A DNA stretch of 64,000 nt from Streptomyces sp. DT2A-34 (GTDB taxonomy: Bacteria > Actinomycetota > Actinomycetes > Streptomycetales > Streptomycetaceae): assembly GCF_030499515.1 (NCBI RefSeq), contig NZ_JASTWJ010000001.1, forward strand, positions 8,226,001-8,290,000. Reading direction: 5' to 3'. Position numbers and translations under genes: made by a program. This document shows positions 37,196 through 45,935 of the stretch, piece after piece (position 1 is the stretch's first letter; each line of letters starts with the position of its first letter). The notes beneath the pieces are model-generated. The model saw only the letters and a list, made by a program, of their open reading frames with translations. It had not been told where the DNA came from and did no database searches.

Positions 37196-38557
37196 ATGGA
37201 CCGCCGCATTTTCGGGCTGGAGAACGAGTACGGCGTCACGTGCACGTTCAGGGGACAGCGCCGCCTGTCGCCTGACGAGGTGGCGCGGTACCTCTTCCGC
37301 CGTGTCGTGTCATGGGGCCGCAGCAGCAATGTCTTTCTGCGAAACGGCGCCCGCCTGTATCTCGACGTGGGTTCACATCCGGAATACGCGACACCCGAAT
37401 GTGACAACGTGACCGAACTGGTCACCCACGACAAAGCAGGCGAGCGCATTCTCGAAGGACTCCTGGTGGACGCCGAACGACGCCTGCACGAGGAAGGAAT
37501 CGCGGGCGACGTCTACCTCTTCAAGAACAACACCGACTCGGCGGGCAACTCCTACGGCTGTCACGAGAACTATCTGGTGGCACGCCATGGCGAGTTCTCC
37601 CGGCTCGCGGACATCCTCATCCCGTTTCTTGTCACGCGCCAGTTGCTGTGCGGTGCGGGCAAGGTGCTGCAGACTCCGCGTGGCGCGGTGTACTGCGTCA
37701 GTCAGCGGGCGGAGCACATCTGGGAGGGCGTCTCCTCGGCGACGACCCGTTCCCGGCCGATCATCAACACGCGCGACGAGCCGCACGCGGACGCCGAGCG
37801 CTACCGGCGCCTGCATGTCATCGTGGGCGACTCGAACATGTCCGAGACGACCATGCTGCTCAAGGTCGGCGCGACCGACCTGGTGCTGCGCATGATCGAG
37901 GCGGGCACGGTGATGCGCGACCTGACCCTGGAGAACCCGATCCGGGCGATCCGCGAGGTCAGCCATGACATCACGGGCCGCCGCAAGGTGCGTCTGGCCA
38001 GTGGCCGGGAGGCCTCCGCGCTGGAGGTGCAGCGCGAGTACTACGAGAAGGCCGTGGACTTCTGTGAGCGCCGGGGCATCCGCACCGGCACCGTCGAGCA
38101 GGTCCTGGAGCTGTGGGGCCGCACGCTGGACGCGATCGAGGCCGAGGACCTCGACCGGATCGGCACCGAGATCGACTGGGTCATGAAGTACAAGCTCATC
38201 GAGCGGTACCGGGCCAAGCACAACATGACCATGTCGCATCCGCGGGTGGCGCAGATAGACCTCGCCTACCACGACATCCACCGCCGTCGCGGCCTGTACT
38301 ACCTGCTGGAGAAGAAGGGTCAAGCCGCGCGTATCTGCAACGACTTGAAGATCTTCGAGGGCAAGTCCGTTCCGCCGCAGACCACTCGGGCCCGGCTGCG
38401 CGGCGACTTCATCCGCAGGGCTCAGGAACAGCGCCGCGACTTCACCGTGGACTGGGTCCATCTCAAGCTCAATGACCAGGCGCAGCGCACGGTGTTGTGC
38501 AAGGACCCGTTCCGTTCGGTGGACGACCGGGTGGAGAAACTGATCGCCGGTATGTGA
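37196..38557 (+). CDS. pafA: Pup-protein ligase PafA
   Basis: PafA is a 453-residue enzyme that ligates the Pup C-terminal Glu to substrate lysines using ATP. The N-terminus is [14 protein letters not shown], with the metal-binding ExE. The sequence shares [30 protein letters not shown] and [30 protein letters not shown] with Dop but lacks the Dop loop. TAATGT (37184-37189) ends 6 nt before the ATG with no SD, so the transcript is probably leaderless and arises within the MFS stop region. The length matches the S. coelicolor enzyme as I recall it. Confidence 0.96.
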   Translation: MDRRIFGLENEYGVTCTFRGQRRLSPDEVARYLFRRVVSWGRSSNVFLRNGARLYLDVGSHPEYATPECDNVTELVTHDKAGERILEGLLVDAERRLHEEGIAGDVYLFKNNTDSAGNSYGCHENYLVARHGEFSRLADILIPFLVTRQLLCGAGKVLQTPRGAVYCVSQRAEHIWEGVSSATTRSRPIINTRDEPHADAERYRRLHVIVGDSNMSETTMLLKVGATDLVLRMIEAGTVMRDLTLENPIRAIREVSHDITGRRKVRLASGREASALEVQREYYEKAVDFCERRGIRTGTVEQVLELWGRTLDAIEAEDLDRIGTEIDWVMKYKLIERYRAKHNMTMSHPRVAQIDLAYHDIHRRRGLYYLLEKKGQAARICNDLKIFEGKSVPPQTTRARLRGDFIRRAQEQRRDFTVDWVHLKLNDQAQRTVLCKDPFRSVDDRVEKLIAGM

Positions 38558-38604
38558 GCCGGTATGTGAGCATCGGGTTCCGGGTGGATTTCGGAACGCA
38601 ACAC

Positions 38605-38633
38605 GGGCGCCGTACGTTTACCGTACGGCGCCC
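38605..38633 (+). terminator. Terminator after pafA
   Basis: A perfect 12-bp stem, GGGCGCCGTACG (38605-38616) with CGTACGGCGCCC (38622-38633), loop TTTAC. A -10-like TAGAGT at 38645-38650 follows for the next gene. Confidence 0.8.
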
Positions 38634-38695
38634 TTCTCACGCCGTAGAGTTGCGCGCACGCCATCCACAAGATCGACGATTACGAGGCCCCCACC

Positions 38696-39700
38696 GTGCG
38701 CCGACGCTCACTTCTCATCGCCGTACCCGCAGGACTGGTCACGCTCGCCGGATGTGGCGACGAGGACGGGGCCGACTCGGCCGAGGGGAACGCCAGCGCG
38801 TCGCCCTCGACTCCTGAGGCGTCGGCCGCTCCGTCGCCGAAGATCGTGGAGGGTCCGCTGCCGGCGATCACCGCGGGCACGAAGTTCGGTGAGAAGCCGA
38901 CGGTCGCCAAGGGCAGCGGCGATCCGTCGAAGGATCTCGCGGTGAAGACGGTCATCGCGGGCGGCGGCAAGGTGGTGGCCGAGAAGGACTACATCCAGGC
39001 CCACTACCTCGGCCAGATCTGGAACACCGGGAAGGTCTTCGCCAACTCCTACGACGCCAAGACGGCGGCGCTCGTCCCGCTCGCCCAGGGTCAGATCTAC
39101 GAAGGCTGGCGGTACGGGCTGGCCGGTAAGAAGGTCGGCAGCCGTGTCGAGATGGCCGTCCCTCCGGCGTGGGGCTACGGCAAGGAGGGCAACGAGCAGG
39201 CCGGGGTCAAGGGCACCGACACGCTGGTGTTCGTCCTCGACATCCAGGACACGTTCAACACCAAGAGCTCCGCCAAGGGCACCGAGGTCGCCCAGGACAA
39301 CATCGACCTGCCCAAGGCCGGCGCCAACACCGACGGCAAGGCGCCGTCCATCGAGATCCCCAAGACGGACCCGCCGAAGAAGCTGGTCGCCAACTACGTG
39401 ATCGAGGGCGACGGCGACGAGGTCGGTGCGGACAACACGGTGCTGGTGCAGTACAAGGGCGTGCAGTGGGCCACCGGCAAGGAGTTCGACTCGACGTATG
39501 CCAACAAGCAGCTCGTGTCGTTCTCGCTGCAGCAGGTCGTCAAGGGCTGGTCGCAGGGGCTGACCGGCAAGAAGGTGGGCAGCCGGGTGCTGATCGTCAT
39601 CCCGCCGGACCTGGGCTACGGCGACAACCCGCCGCAGGGCAGCGGTATCGCCAAGGGGGCCACGCTGGTGTTCACGGTGGACATCCTGGCGAAGATGTGA
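38696..39700 (+). CDS. Lipoprotein with two FKBP-type prolyl isomerase domains
   Basis: This 334-residue surface lipoprotein has signal MRRRSLLIAVPAGLVTLAGC, with the lipobox Cys at residue 20, then a Ser/Ala/Pro linker. It has two FKBP domains at about residues 85-180 and 225-334. Each ends with the pattern GLAGKKVGSRVEMAVPPAWGYG or GLTGKKVGSRVLIVIPPDLGYG. It probably helps fold exported proteins. It starts at GTG 38696 and sits 76 nt before a cytosolic single-domain paralogue. Confidence 0.93.
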   Translation: MRRRSLLIAVPAGLVTLAGCGDEDGADSAEGNASASPSTPEASAAPSPKIVEGPLPAITAGTKFGEKPTVAKGSGDPSKDLAVKTVIAGGGKVVAEKDYIQAHYLGQIWNTGKVFANSYDAKTAALVPLAQGQIYEGWRYGLAGKKVGSRVEMAVPPAWGYGKEGNEQAGVKGTDTLVFVLDIQDTFNTKSSAKGTEVAQDNIDLPKAGANTDGKAPSIEIPKTDPPKKLVANYVIEGDGDEVGADNTVLVQYKGVQWATGKEFDSTYANKQLVSFSLQQVVKGWSQGLTGKKVGSRVLIVIPPDLGYGDNPPQGSGIAKGATLVFTVDILAKM

Positions 39701-39776
39701 GGCCGCCCGAGGTGATGAAAGACTGGGACAGGCCCCAGGGCCGTTGCCTTTCCACAACAAGCATGGAGCGTAAGAC

Positions 39777-40148
39777 GTGAGCATCGACAAGCCCGAGATC
39801 GACTTCCCGGGCGGCGAGCCCCCGGCGGACCTCGAGATCAAGGACATCTGGGAGGGCGACGGCGCGGTTGCGCAGGCGGGCCAGACCGTCACCGTCCACT
39901 ACGTGGGTGTCGCTTTCAGCACGGGCGAGGAGTTCGACGCCAGCTGGAACCGCGGCACGCCGTTCCGCTTCCCGCTGGGTGGCGGCCGCGTCATCAAGGG
40001 CTGGGACCAGGGGGTGCAGGGCATGAAGGTCGGCGGCCGCCGCCAGCTGACCATCCCGGCCCACCTCGCCTACGGCAACCAGAGCCCCACCCCGGCGATC
40101 AAGCCCGGCGAGACCCTGATCTTCGTGGTCGACCTGCTCGGTGTCTGA
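39777..40148 (+). CDS. FKBP-type peptidyl-prolyl isomerase, single domain
   Basis: This 123-residue cytoplasmic FKBP has VTVHYVGVAFSTGEEFDASW, the core RGTPFRFPLGGGRVIKGWDQGVQGMKVGGRRQL and the C-terminal IKPGETLIFVVDLLGV. Active-site aromatic residues (Y, F, W and Y of LAYGN) are present. It starts at GTG 39777 and is probably co-transcribed with the upstream lipoprotein. A strong hairpin follows. Confidence 0.95.
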   Translation: MSIDKPEIDFPGGEPPADLEIKDIWEGDGAVAQAGQTVTVHYVGVAFSTGEEFDASWNRGTPFRFPLGGGRVIKGWDQGVQGMKVGGRRQLTIPAHLAYGNQSPTPAIKPGETLIFVVDLLGV

Positions 40149-40203
40149 TCGTCGCGTCTGACGGCGTACGACTGATCGGCGTACGACCGGACTCGACTAC
40201 CTG

Positions 40204-40231
40204 GGGCCCATGCCTGTCCGGGCATGGGCCC
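40204..40231 (+). terminator. Terminator after the FKBP genes
   Basis: GGGCCCATGCC (40204-40214) pairs perfectly with GGCATGGGCCC (40221-40231), followed by TCGGCTTTTG. Confidence 0.85.
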
Positions 40232-40305
40232 TCGGCTTTTGCCACGCCACCGCGGGGCGGTACGGTCATCGTCCGTAAGCACCATAGGGAAGGCGAAGGG
40301 CGTCG

Positions 40306-41259
40306 ATGGCCATTGCCAAGGCCGAGCGGCTCATGAACCTGGCGCTGTGTCTGCTCGGGACGCGGCGGCCGCTGAGCAAGCGCGAGCTGCGTGAGTCCAT
40401 CGAGGCCTATCTGGAAGCCGGCTCCGACGACTCCTTCAACCGGATGTTCGAGCGCGACAAGGACGACCTGCGCGAACTCGGCCTGGTCATCGAGACCGTG
40501 GAGAACCTCGACGGCGAGGTCGGCTATCTGGCCCGCCGCGACAGCAACCGTCTGCCGCCCATCACCCTGGACGCCGAGGAGGCCGCCGCCCTGGGCCTGG
40601 CGGCCAAGGTGTGGCAGCAGGCCCGGCTCGCGGGCGCGGCCAGCGGCGCCCTGCAGAAGCTGCGCGCGGCCGGGATGCCGGAGGACGTCGACCCGTACGA
40701 GGCGCACGGCGCCCTGGAGCCCCGTATTCCGGTGCATGAGGCGGCCTTCGAGCCGCTGATGCTGGCGTGCCGTGATCGTCGCCCGGTCGTCTTCGAGTAC
40801 CGCAAGGCCACCGCCGCCCGCCCCGAACCCCGGCATGTCGAGCCGTGGGCGCTGGAGTGCTGGCGCGGTCACTGGTATCTCGCGGGCTGGGACCGTGACC
40901 GCGGTGCCGAGCGGGTCTTCCGGCTGTCCCGGATCACCGGCAAGGTGCGCAGCCGCGCCGGCCGTTTCACGGCCGAGGTCCCGGATGTCGTCACGGTGCG
41001 GGAGACCGTGGCGAGCTGGGCGGGGGAGACCGCCGACCGCTCCGCGTTGATCCGGCTGCGTACGGGCGCCGGGTACCCCCTTCGGGCGAAGGCCACCTCG
41101 GTGCGGGAACTCGGGGACGGCTGGGACGAGTTGGAGATTCCGTACGGCCACGGCCTGGATGCCTGGCTGGTGGAGTTCGGGCCGGACGTGGTGGTCCTGG
41201 AGCCGGCCGAGCTGCGGGCCGACGTGGTGGACCGGCTGCGTGCCGTGGCCAAGGGCTGA
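40306..41259 (+). CDS. pafB: WYL-domain transcriptional regulator PafB
   Basis: This 317-residue protein has an N-terminal winged helix (ERLMNLALCLLGTRRPLSKRELRESIEAYL), a central WYL domain (HVEPWALECWRGHWYLAGWDRDRGAERVFRLSRI) and a C-terminal WCX extension. In mycobacteria PafB and PafC form a heterodimer that activates LexA/RecA-independent DNA-damage genes. The start is ATG 40306. It is 19 nt from pafC, so the pair is one operon. The old name comes from proximity to pafA, not from a role in pupylation. Confidence 0.93.
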   Translation: MAIAKAERLMNLALCLLGTRRPLSKRELRESIEAYLEAGSDDSFNRMFERDKDDLRELGLVIETVENLDGEVGYLARRDSNRLPPITLDAEEAAALGLAAKVWQQARLAGAASGALQKLRAAGMPEDVDPYEAHGALEPRIPVHEAAFEPLMLACRDRRPVVFEYRKATAARPEPRHVEPWALECWRGHWYLAGWDRDRGAERVFRLSRITGKVRSRAGRFTAEVPDVVTVRETVASWAGETADRSALIRLRTGAGYPLRAKATSVRELGDGWDELEIPYGHGLDAWLVEFGPDVVVLEPAELRADVVDRLRAVAKG

Positions 41260-41278
41260 GGGGGAGCGGAGCGAGACA

Positions 41279-42319
41279 GTGGCAGGCAAACCGGTACGGC
41301 CCGTCAACGCCATCGACCAGACCCGGCGGATGCTCTCGCTGGTGACGTATCTGAGGGAGCGCCCCGGCGCCCGTGTCGAGGACGTCGCGCGCGCCTTCGG
41401 CATCTCCGAGGACGAGCTGGTCTCCGACCTGGATGTGCTGCCCATGTGCGGCACCAGCTTCCGCGGCGGTGACCTGCTCGACATCGACACCGACGGCGAG
41501 CGCATCTGGTGGCACAACCCCGACGACGTCGCCGAGCCGCTGCGGATCGCCGCCGACGAGGCGACCGCGCTGCTGGTGGCCGCCCGGGCCGTGTCCACGC
41601 TGCCGGGGCTGCGCGAGAGCGACCGGCAGGCGCTGCTGCGGGCGACCGCCAAGGTGGAGGCCGCGTCCGGGGAGGCGGCCGGTGCCAGCTCGCGGCTGTC
41701 GGTGACCTTCGAGTCCGAGGGCGGTGTCTTCGCCGACGTCGACCGTGCGATCTCCGAGCGGCGCCGGCTGTGGATCCGCTACTACTCGCCGGCCCGCGAC
41801 GAGGTCACCGAGCGCGAGATCGACCCGATCCGCCTGGTCAGCGTCGGTCACACCTACGTCGAGGCCTGGTGCCGTCGCTCCGAGGCGCGGCGCACCTTCC
41901 GGCTCGACCGGGTCGCCGAGATCAAGATCCTGGACGAGCCGTCGGCGCCGCCGGAGATCGAACTGCGTGACCTGTCGGAGGGGCTGGTGCAGCCCGCCGC
42001 GGAGGATCCGGAGGTCGTCGTCGAGGTCGGCCCGGGCGGACGCTGGGTCGCCGAGTACTACCCCCACGACAGCGCGGATGAGCTTGCGGACGGCGGTCTG
42101 CGTATCACCCTGCGCACCCCGGACCCGACGTCGCTGCGGCGCCTGGCGCTACGGCTCGGGCGTGACGGCCGTATCGTCTCGCCGCCCGAGCTGGCCGACA
42201 GCGCCCGGCAGGCGGCCAGCGAGGCGCTGGCGGCGTACGACGGGGTCGAGGTGCAGGAGTCCCACGGGGCGCGTGCGGTTCAGGAGCGGCAGGACGACAG
42301 GCAGGAGCGAGGGCTTTGA
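41279..42319 (+). CDS. pafC: WYL-domain transcriptional regulator PafC
   Basis: PafC is the 346-residue partner of PafB. The N-terminal HTH region is RRMLSLVTYLRERPGARVEDVARAFGISEDELVSDLD. The WYL domain includes RLWIRYYSPARDEVTEREIDPIRLVSVGHTYVEAWCRRSEARRTFRLDRV. GTG 41279 follows GGGGAGCGGA. The frame open from 41159 overlaps pafB and is not used. Its stop overlaps the TTG start candidate of the next gene by 4 nt. Confidence 0.93.
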   Translation: MAGKPVRPVNAIDQTRRMLSLVTYLRERPGARVEDVARAFGISEDELVSDLDVLPMCGTSFRGGDLLDIDTDGERIWWHNPDDVAEPLRIAADEATALLVAARAVSTLPGLRESDRQALLRATAKVEAASGEAAGASSRLSVTFESEGGVFADVDRAISERRRLWIRYYSPARDEVTEREIDPIRLVSVGHTYVEAWCRRSEARRTFRLDRVAEIKILDEPSAPPEIELRDLSEGLVQPAAEDPEVVVEVGPGGRWVAEYYPHDSADELADGGLRITLRTPDPTSLRRLALRLGRDGRIVSPPELADSARQAASEALAAYDGVEVQESHGARAVQERQDDRQERGL

Positions 42320-42627
42320 GTGAGTCGGCTACGTCCGGGTCCGGGGTGCGGGGTATGACGGTGACGTCGGCGTTCGCCGGGATGAGAAGCGTGGCTCCGG
42401 TGGTGTTCAAGGCGGGCTGCCCGGACTGCCGGGGCCGTTTCGAGCTCGCCGCGAGCGCCCTGAGACTGGCGATCGGCGCGTCCAGCCGTACGACGTTCTA
42501 CTCCTTCACCTGCCCCGAGTGCGGTGCGTCCGTGCGCAAGCCGGCTGGCGAGCGGATCGTCGAGCTGCTGACCGGCGGCGGGGTCAGCACCCTGCGGCTG
42601 CACGCTGTAGGACGGTCTGAGACTTGA
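42316..42627 (+). CDS. Small zinc-ribbon-like protein of unknown function
   Basis: This protein has up to 103 residues. CPDC (near residue 35) and CPEC (near residue 66) form a likely zinc ribbon; the rest is FKAG...RGRFELAASALRLAIGASSRTTFYSFT and VRKPAGERIVELLTGGGVSTLRLH. It starts at TTG 42316, overlapping the pafC stop, or at ATG 42355 after a GGGGTGCGGGG stretch. It is probably in the pafBC operon. The tail after STLRLH abuts the TnpB island and may have been altered by the insertion. Confidence 0.75.
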   Translation: MSESATSGSGVRGMTVTSAFAGMRSVAPVVFKAGCPDCRGRFELAASALRLAIGASSRTTFYSFTCPECGASVRKPAGERIVELLTGGGVSTLRLHAVGRSET

Positions 42628-42635
42628 TCCGCAAT

Positions 42636-44636
42636 TCACCAGAGGGTGAGCTGTGGACTGCACGCCGTGCGGGGACCGGGCTTTCCGGCGTGGCCACGAG
42701 GTCGTGACTCATCCGGGGTTGCTCGGTTCCGCTGTCCGGCGGTTCGGGGAGCAGAGGTCTCACGACGTTGCCGTGGGACTGCCACGCGACCCGACCACCG
42801 GGGCGGTTTCGGGCTCGGTGTGGTTGACTCCCTCAGCGCTTCTTCCAGCGCTTCTGAATAGGTGATCTGTGCGTGCCGGGACAACGTGGTGTCCAGGTAC
42901 GCGGTCTTGGGGTCGCCCACGTCTTCGAAGTGGACGAACGTGGCCAGGGCGGCGGACACGAGGTCGCGCTTGCCAACGAGGCCGCACGCAAGGCACTTGT
43001 GCTCACGGTCGCGGAGGGTCTTGCGTACGCGCTCGCCGCACAGGCAGTGCTGAGACAGGGCCGTTGACCAGGTGGAGGCCCGTACGAGCCTGCCCCCGGC
43101 GGCTTCGCACTCGACCTTGAGGGCGGAGATCAGCATGCCGGGTGTGGTCTGCGAGAGGCGCTTACCCCACAGCCGGTACCAGGTGCGGATGTCGCAGTCC
43201 TCGACCACGAGCACGGGTCCGTGGGCGGCGATGATCTCCCGCGCCACCAGGCGGGCACGGTGCCTGCGGTGCTCGGCGAGCGAGGCGGCGTGCTCGGCCT
43301 GGCGGGAGCGCTGGGTGCGGTAGTTGGCGGAGAGCCGGTCACGGCGGAACGCCTGCTTCGGCACACCATCGGACCGTGCGTCACGGGCACCGCCGGGCAC
43401 GGCCACAGCCTTGGGCTTGAGCCCTTTGGCGGCCCTGCGCTCCGCCCTGCGGGCCTGCTTCTTCGACAGCCCGTACTGGGCACAGTTGGTCGCTCGGCGG
43501 GAGCGCTCCAGTGCCCTGGCGCGGCCCCGCCGCTTCTTCGCGGCCTTCTCCAGCCGGGCGCGCTCCTCCTCGGTCAGCGTGATCTCGGTGGAGACGGGGT
43601 TGCCGCCGTCCAGCGACGCGGGGAAGGACACGATGGAGAGGTTGGAGACGTTGCCGTCCATGCCGCCGATGCGGTCGAGCTGGGCGGCCTCATCGCGCAT
43701 CTGTCGTACGGCCGGGGAGGAGTACCCAGGCCCGAGGATCATCAGGTGCGCCTCGTATACCCAGCCACCCGGCGCGGACGCCTTACGGCGGCGTACGAGG
43801 TCCACCTTGTGCCAGCCCAGCGGATTGTCGAGGAAGTGCTGTACGCGCTCCCACTGCCCGTCGCCCTGGGGGATGCGAACGGGGAGAACGAGGTCACCGC
43901 GCTCGCCCTCGGGACCGCCCGCGAACACCACGGCGAGCGGGCCGGTGTGGTCCCACCAGTTCGCCCGGCGCTTGCCCGGTTTCCCGGCGGCGGTGAGCTT
44001 GCCCGTGGGCACCTTGCCGTCCGGCAGGGTCGGCTTCGGCATCGTCCGTGGCTGCATCAGCGCGTGCTGCCCGCCGTCGGTGTAGGCCATGACGTGGCCG
44101 CGGAGGGTGCCGACCAGGCGGAAGGTCTCCCACTTGTTCTCGGTGGTGTGGGAGCGGGCGCGGCCGGGGATGCGGGTGAAGTCGTGCCAGCGGCCGGTCT
44201 TGGGGCGGCCGGAGTGATGGCCGGTGGCATCGGGGAACAGGTGGCGCTGCACGCCGTTCCACACCTCGTCAGCCATGTGCATGGCCAGAGCTTTCGAGGC
44301 GTGGTGCTTCAAGTGCCCCGAGTCTTCGAGGTGCTTGTACGCGCTGCGCTCCAGCGCTTCACGGGAGAGGCCGAGGCGCTGCCGTACGGCCTTCGCGCCC
44401 TGCTCGTTCCGCTTATGGAAGGCGGCCCAGTACGCGTCGACCTTGGCGCGGGCGTCACGCTGGACGGCCCGCTTGAGCGACCACATCGCCCCGAACAGGT
44501 TCTCCACGCGGGCAAGGTCGGCGGGGTCGGTGACGGTGAGCGGCAGCACGATCACGGAGACCTGCCCGTCGTTGGGCTTCTTCCACTTCGGGGCCCTGTT
44601 CTTGCCCCGGAACTTCCGAGTCTGGGCAGCCTGCAT
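42636..44636 (-). CDS. Large TnpB-family RNA-guided nuclease-like protein
   Basis: This 666-residue protein, longer than typical TnpB (about 400), has a complete RuvC-like triad: Asp327 in GGMDGNVSNLSIVSF, Glu479 in VLVVEDCDIRTW and Asp558 in GLVGKRDLVSAAL. A zinc ribbon lies between the last two (CLCGERV...HKCLACG). Residues 350-455 are rich in Arg, Lys and Glu. About 85 C-terminal residues after the triad are basic and disordered-looking. SD GGAGGTGA precedes ATG 44636. TnpB proteins use transposon-end RNA to cut DNA. No TnpA lies alongside. The stop is 8 nt from the zinc-ribbon gene stop. Confidence 0.85.
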   Translation of the reverse strand: MQAAQTRKFRGKNRAPKWKKPNDGQVSVIVLPLTVTDPADLARVENLFGAMWSLKRAVQRDARAKVDAYWAAFHKRNEQGAKAVRQRLGLSREALERSAYKHLEDSGHLKHHASKALAMHMADEVWNGVQRHLFPDATGHHSGRPKTGRWHDFTRIPGRARSHTTENKWETFRLVGTLRGHVMAYTDGGQHALMQPRTMPKPTLPDGKVPTGKLTAAGKPGKRRANWWDHTGPLAVVFAGGPEGERGDLVLPVRIPQGDGQWERVQHFLDNPLGWHKVDLVRRRKASAPGGWVYEAHLMILGPGYSSPAVRQMRDEAAQLDRIGGMDGNVSNLSIVSFPASLDGGNPVSTEITLTEEERARLEKAAKKRRGRARALERSRRATNCAQYGLSKKQARRAERRAAKGLKPKAVAVPGGARDARSDGVPKQAFRRDRLSANYRTQRSRQAEHAASLAEHRRHRARLVAREIIAAHGPVLVVEDCDIRTWYRLWGKRLSQTTPGMLISALKVECEAAGGRLVRASTWSTALSQHCLCGERVRKTLRDREHKCLACGLVGKRDLVSAALATFVHFEDVGDPKTAYLDTTLSRHAQITYSEALEEALRESTTPSPKPPRWSGRVAVPRQRRETSAPRTAGQRNRATPDESRPRGHAGKPGPRTACSPQLTLW

Positions 44637-44660
44637 CACTCGTCACCTCCCCGTCAGTGA

Positions 44661-44927
44661 ATTAGCTGACCTACGGCAGGCTACGTGAGTAGTTCAGCTA
44701 TGACAACCGAGGGTAGAATGGGCTTCATGGCCATTAAGATTCCTGGTTTCGAAGACGCTAAGCAGGCAGCGGCGCGGCTCAAGGTGACCGTCCAACACGT
44801 CTACAACCTCAACTCCAGCCGCGACGACTTCCCCTCGCCCGTCTACGTCGGCCGCACACCGCTGTGGCCGGTTGACCGGCTGGACGCCTGGCGGGCAGCG
44901 CACCCAAAGCGCGGAGATTAGCTGACC
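44661..44927. repeat. AGCTGAC-type repeats flanking the small HTH gene
   Basis: ATTAGCTGACC occurs at 44661-44671 and again at 44917-44927. A related GTTCAGCTATGAC lies at 44692-44704 just upstream of the -10 box. They bracket the HTH gene and lie in its divergent promoter region, so they may be its binding sites. Confidence 0.5.
44727..44921 (+). CDS. Small AlpA/MerR-like HTH protein
   Basis: This 64-residue protein, MAIKIPGFEDAKQAAARLKV then TVQHVYNLNSSRDDFPSPVY and VGRTPLWPVDRLDAWRAAHPKRGD, matches the excisionase/AlpA-type winged helix plan (HTH, then a wing ending in a W-x3-R/L-D-AW block). TAGAAT at 44714-44719 ends 7 nt before the ATG, so the transcript is probably leaderless. It is divergent from the TnpB gene, 90 nt away. 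It could be its regulator, or the isolated DNA-binding part of an IS607-like transposase. The role is inferred. Confidence 0.75.
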   Translation: MAIKIPGFEDAKQAAARLKVTVQHVYNLNSSRDDFPSPVYVGRTPLWPVDRLDAWRAAHPKRGD

Positions 44928-44975
44928 CTTTCCCGAACGGGAAGTAAGTGAACTAATGGGGCGTTGTGTCCGTCT

Positions 44976-45712
44976 GTGTCGAGGATCAATGTCACCAGCC
45001 TGCGGCCCCGCTCACCGCTGCACTGGACCGGGCTCCCCATCAAGGCGTTCCTCGTCCTGGTCGCCCGCGTCGCCGCCCTACTTCCATCCGAGACCCGGCG
45101 CTGGCGGCCATGGACGCTCCTACTGGACAATCGCGTCCTGGCGGCCGCCATGGCATGGCGCACCAACCTGACCCACCGCCAACTCGCCGACTTCTTCGGT
45201 GTCGGCGTGGCCACCGTGCACCGCATCCTCGACCGGCTCACCCCGCTGGTCGCCGGGCTCCTCGAACCGCCCGCGGCTCCTGCTCGGACCTGCGGGTCGT
45301 GGATAGCACGCTCGTCCCCGTCGAGGACCAGAAGCAGAAGTGCTCCAAGAACTACCGGCGATCGGTGAACGTACGGTTCACCTTCCGCGCCCGAGACCGG
45401 CGCGTAGTCGCCGTGGGTGACGCCTGGACCGGCAACTGCAACGACATCGTTGTCTTCCGCGAAACCATGGCCGACCAGCTCGCCGGACACTGCCTGACCA
45501 TCGGCGACGGCGCGTACCGCAGCCACTCCGCCGTCATCACCAGCAAGACCAAGAGCAAGCCGTTCGCCAAACGCCGGGCACGGGCCGAACACGGCATCGC
45601 CCGCCTCAAGGACTTCGAAGCCCTCCGCCGACACCGCCGACGCGGCGGCACGATCAACGACGCCACCCGCGCCGTCGCCATGCTCCACAACCTCAACATT
45701 GACTATGCGTAA
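44976..45712 (+). pseudogene. IS5-type DDE transposase, frameshifted
   Basis: Frame 1 from GTG 44976 encodes an N-terminal HTH half (AAAMAWRTNLTHRQLADFFGVGVATVHRILDRLTPLVAGLLEPP). Near 45262-45300 coding moves by -1 to a second frame with the catalytic half: LRVVDSTLVPVEDQ (first Asp), TIGDGAYRS (second Asp) and RARAEHGIARLKDF (Glu), ending at 45712. Both halves look otherwise intact. The break may be an indel or a programmed frameshift, as occurs in parts of the IS5 family. No obvious slippery heptamer was seen. Confidence 0.8.
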
Positions 45713-45740
45713 TTACGGAACAGCTCGTAGGCTCGCCCCC

Positions 45741-45935
45741 ATGTTCTGGCCGATGTTCGCGGTAGCTGTGGGTTTCGTGGGTCTCGCCGTCCTCGGTGTG
45801 CTCGCCGTGCGGGTCTTCCTCGCGGCGCAGTGCCTCGGCCGGCAGGTCAGGGACTCGGCGCGACGCATCAGCAGGGCGGCCGAGGACCTGGAGCGGGCCA
45901 GTCTGAGCGCGGCCCGGGCTGTGGACTCGTTGTAG
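45741..45935 (+). CDS. Small single-pass membrane protein
   Basis: This 64-residue protein has one hydrophobic segment (FWPMFAVAVGFVGLAVLGVLAVRVF) followed by a charged amphipathic helix (AAQCLGRQVRDSARRISRAAEDLERASLSAARAVDSL). ATG 45741 lies 7 nt after a -10-like TAGGCT (45728-45733), suggesting a leaderless mRNA. The frame upstream to 45699 runs into transposase DNA. It lies before tatA. Its function is unknown. The IS element ends only about 28 nt before the start and may have replaced its -35 region. Confidence 0.7.
   Translation: MFWPMFAVAVGFVGLAVLGVLAVRVFLAAQCLGRQVRDSARRISRAAEDLERASLSAARAVDSL

Larger units (their letters stand above)
42628..45712. mobile_element. Insertion island: TnpB-type gene plus IS5-type element
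   Basis: About 3.1 kb of mobile-type genes separate the pafBC-linked zinc-ribbon gene from the small membrane gene and tatA, which are neighbours in related genomes as I recall. The content is a minus-strand TnpB-type nuclease, a divergent HTH gene and a frameshifted IS5-type transposase. I could not define ends: no long terminal inverted repeats or target duplications were seen. It may be two separate insertions. Confidence 0.65.

Noticed and set aside
44694..45712. Terminal inverted repeats of the IS5-type element
   Set aside because: The only similarity between ends was a short TAAT-containing match, too weak to call element boundaries.
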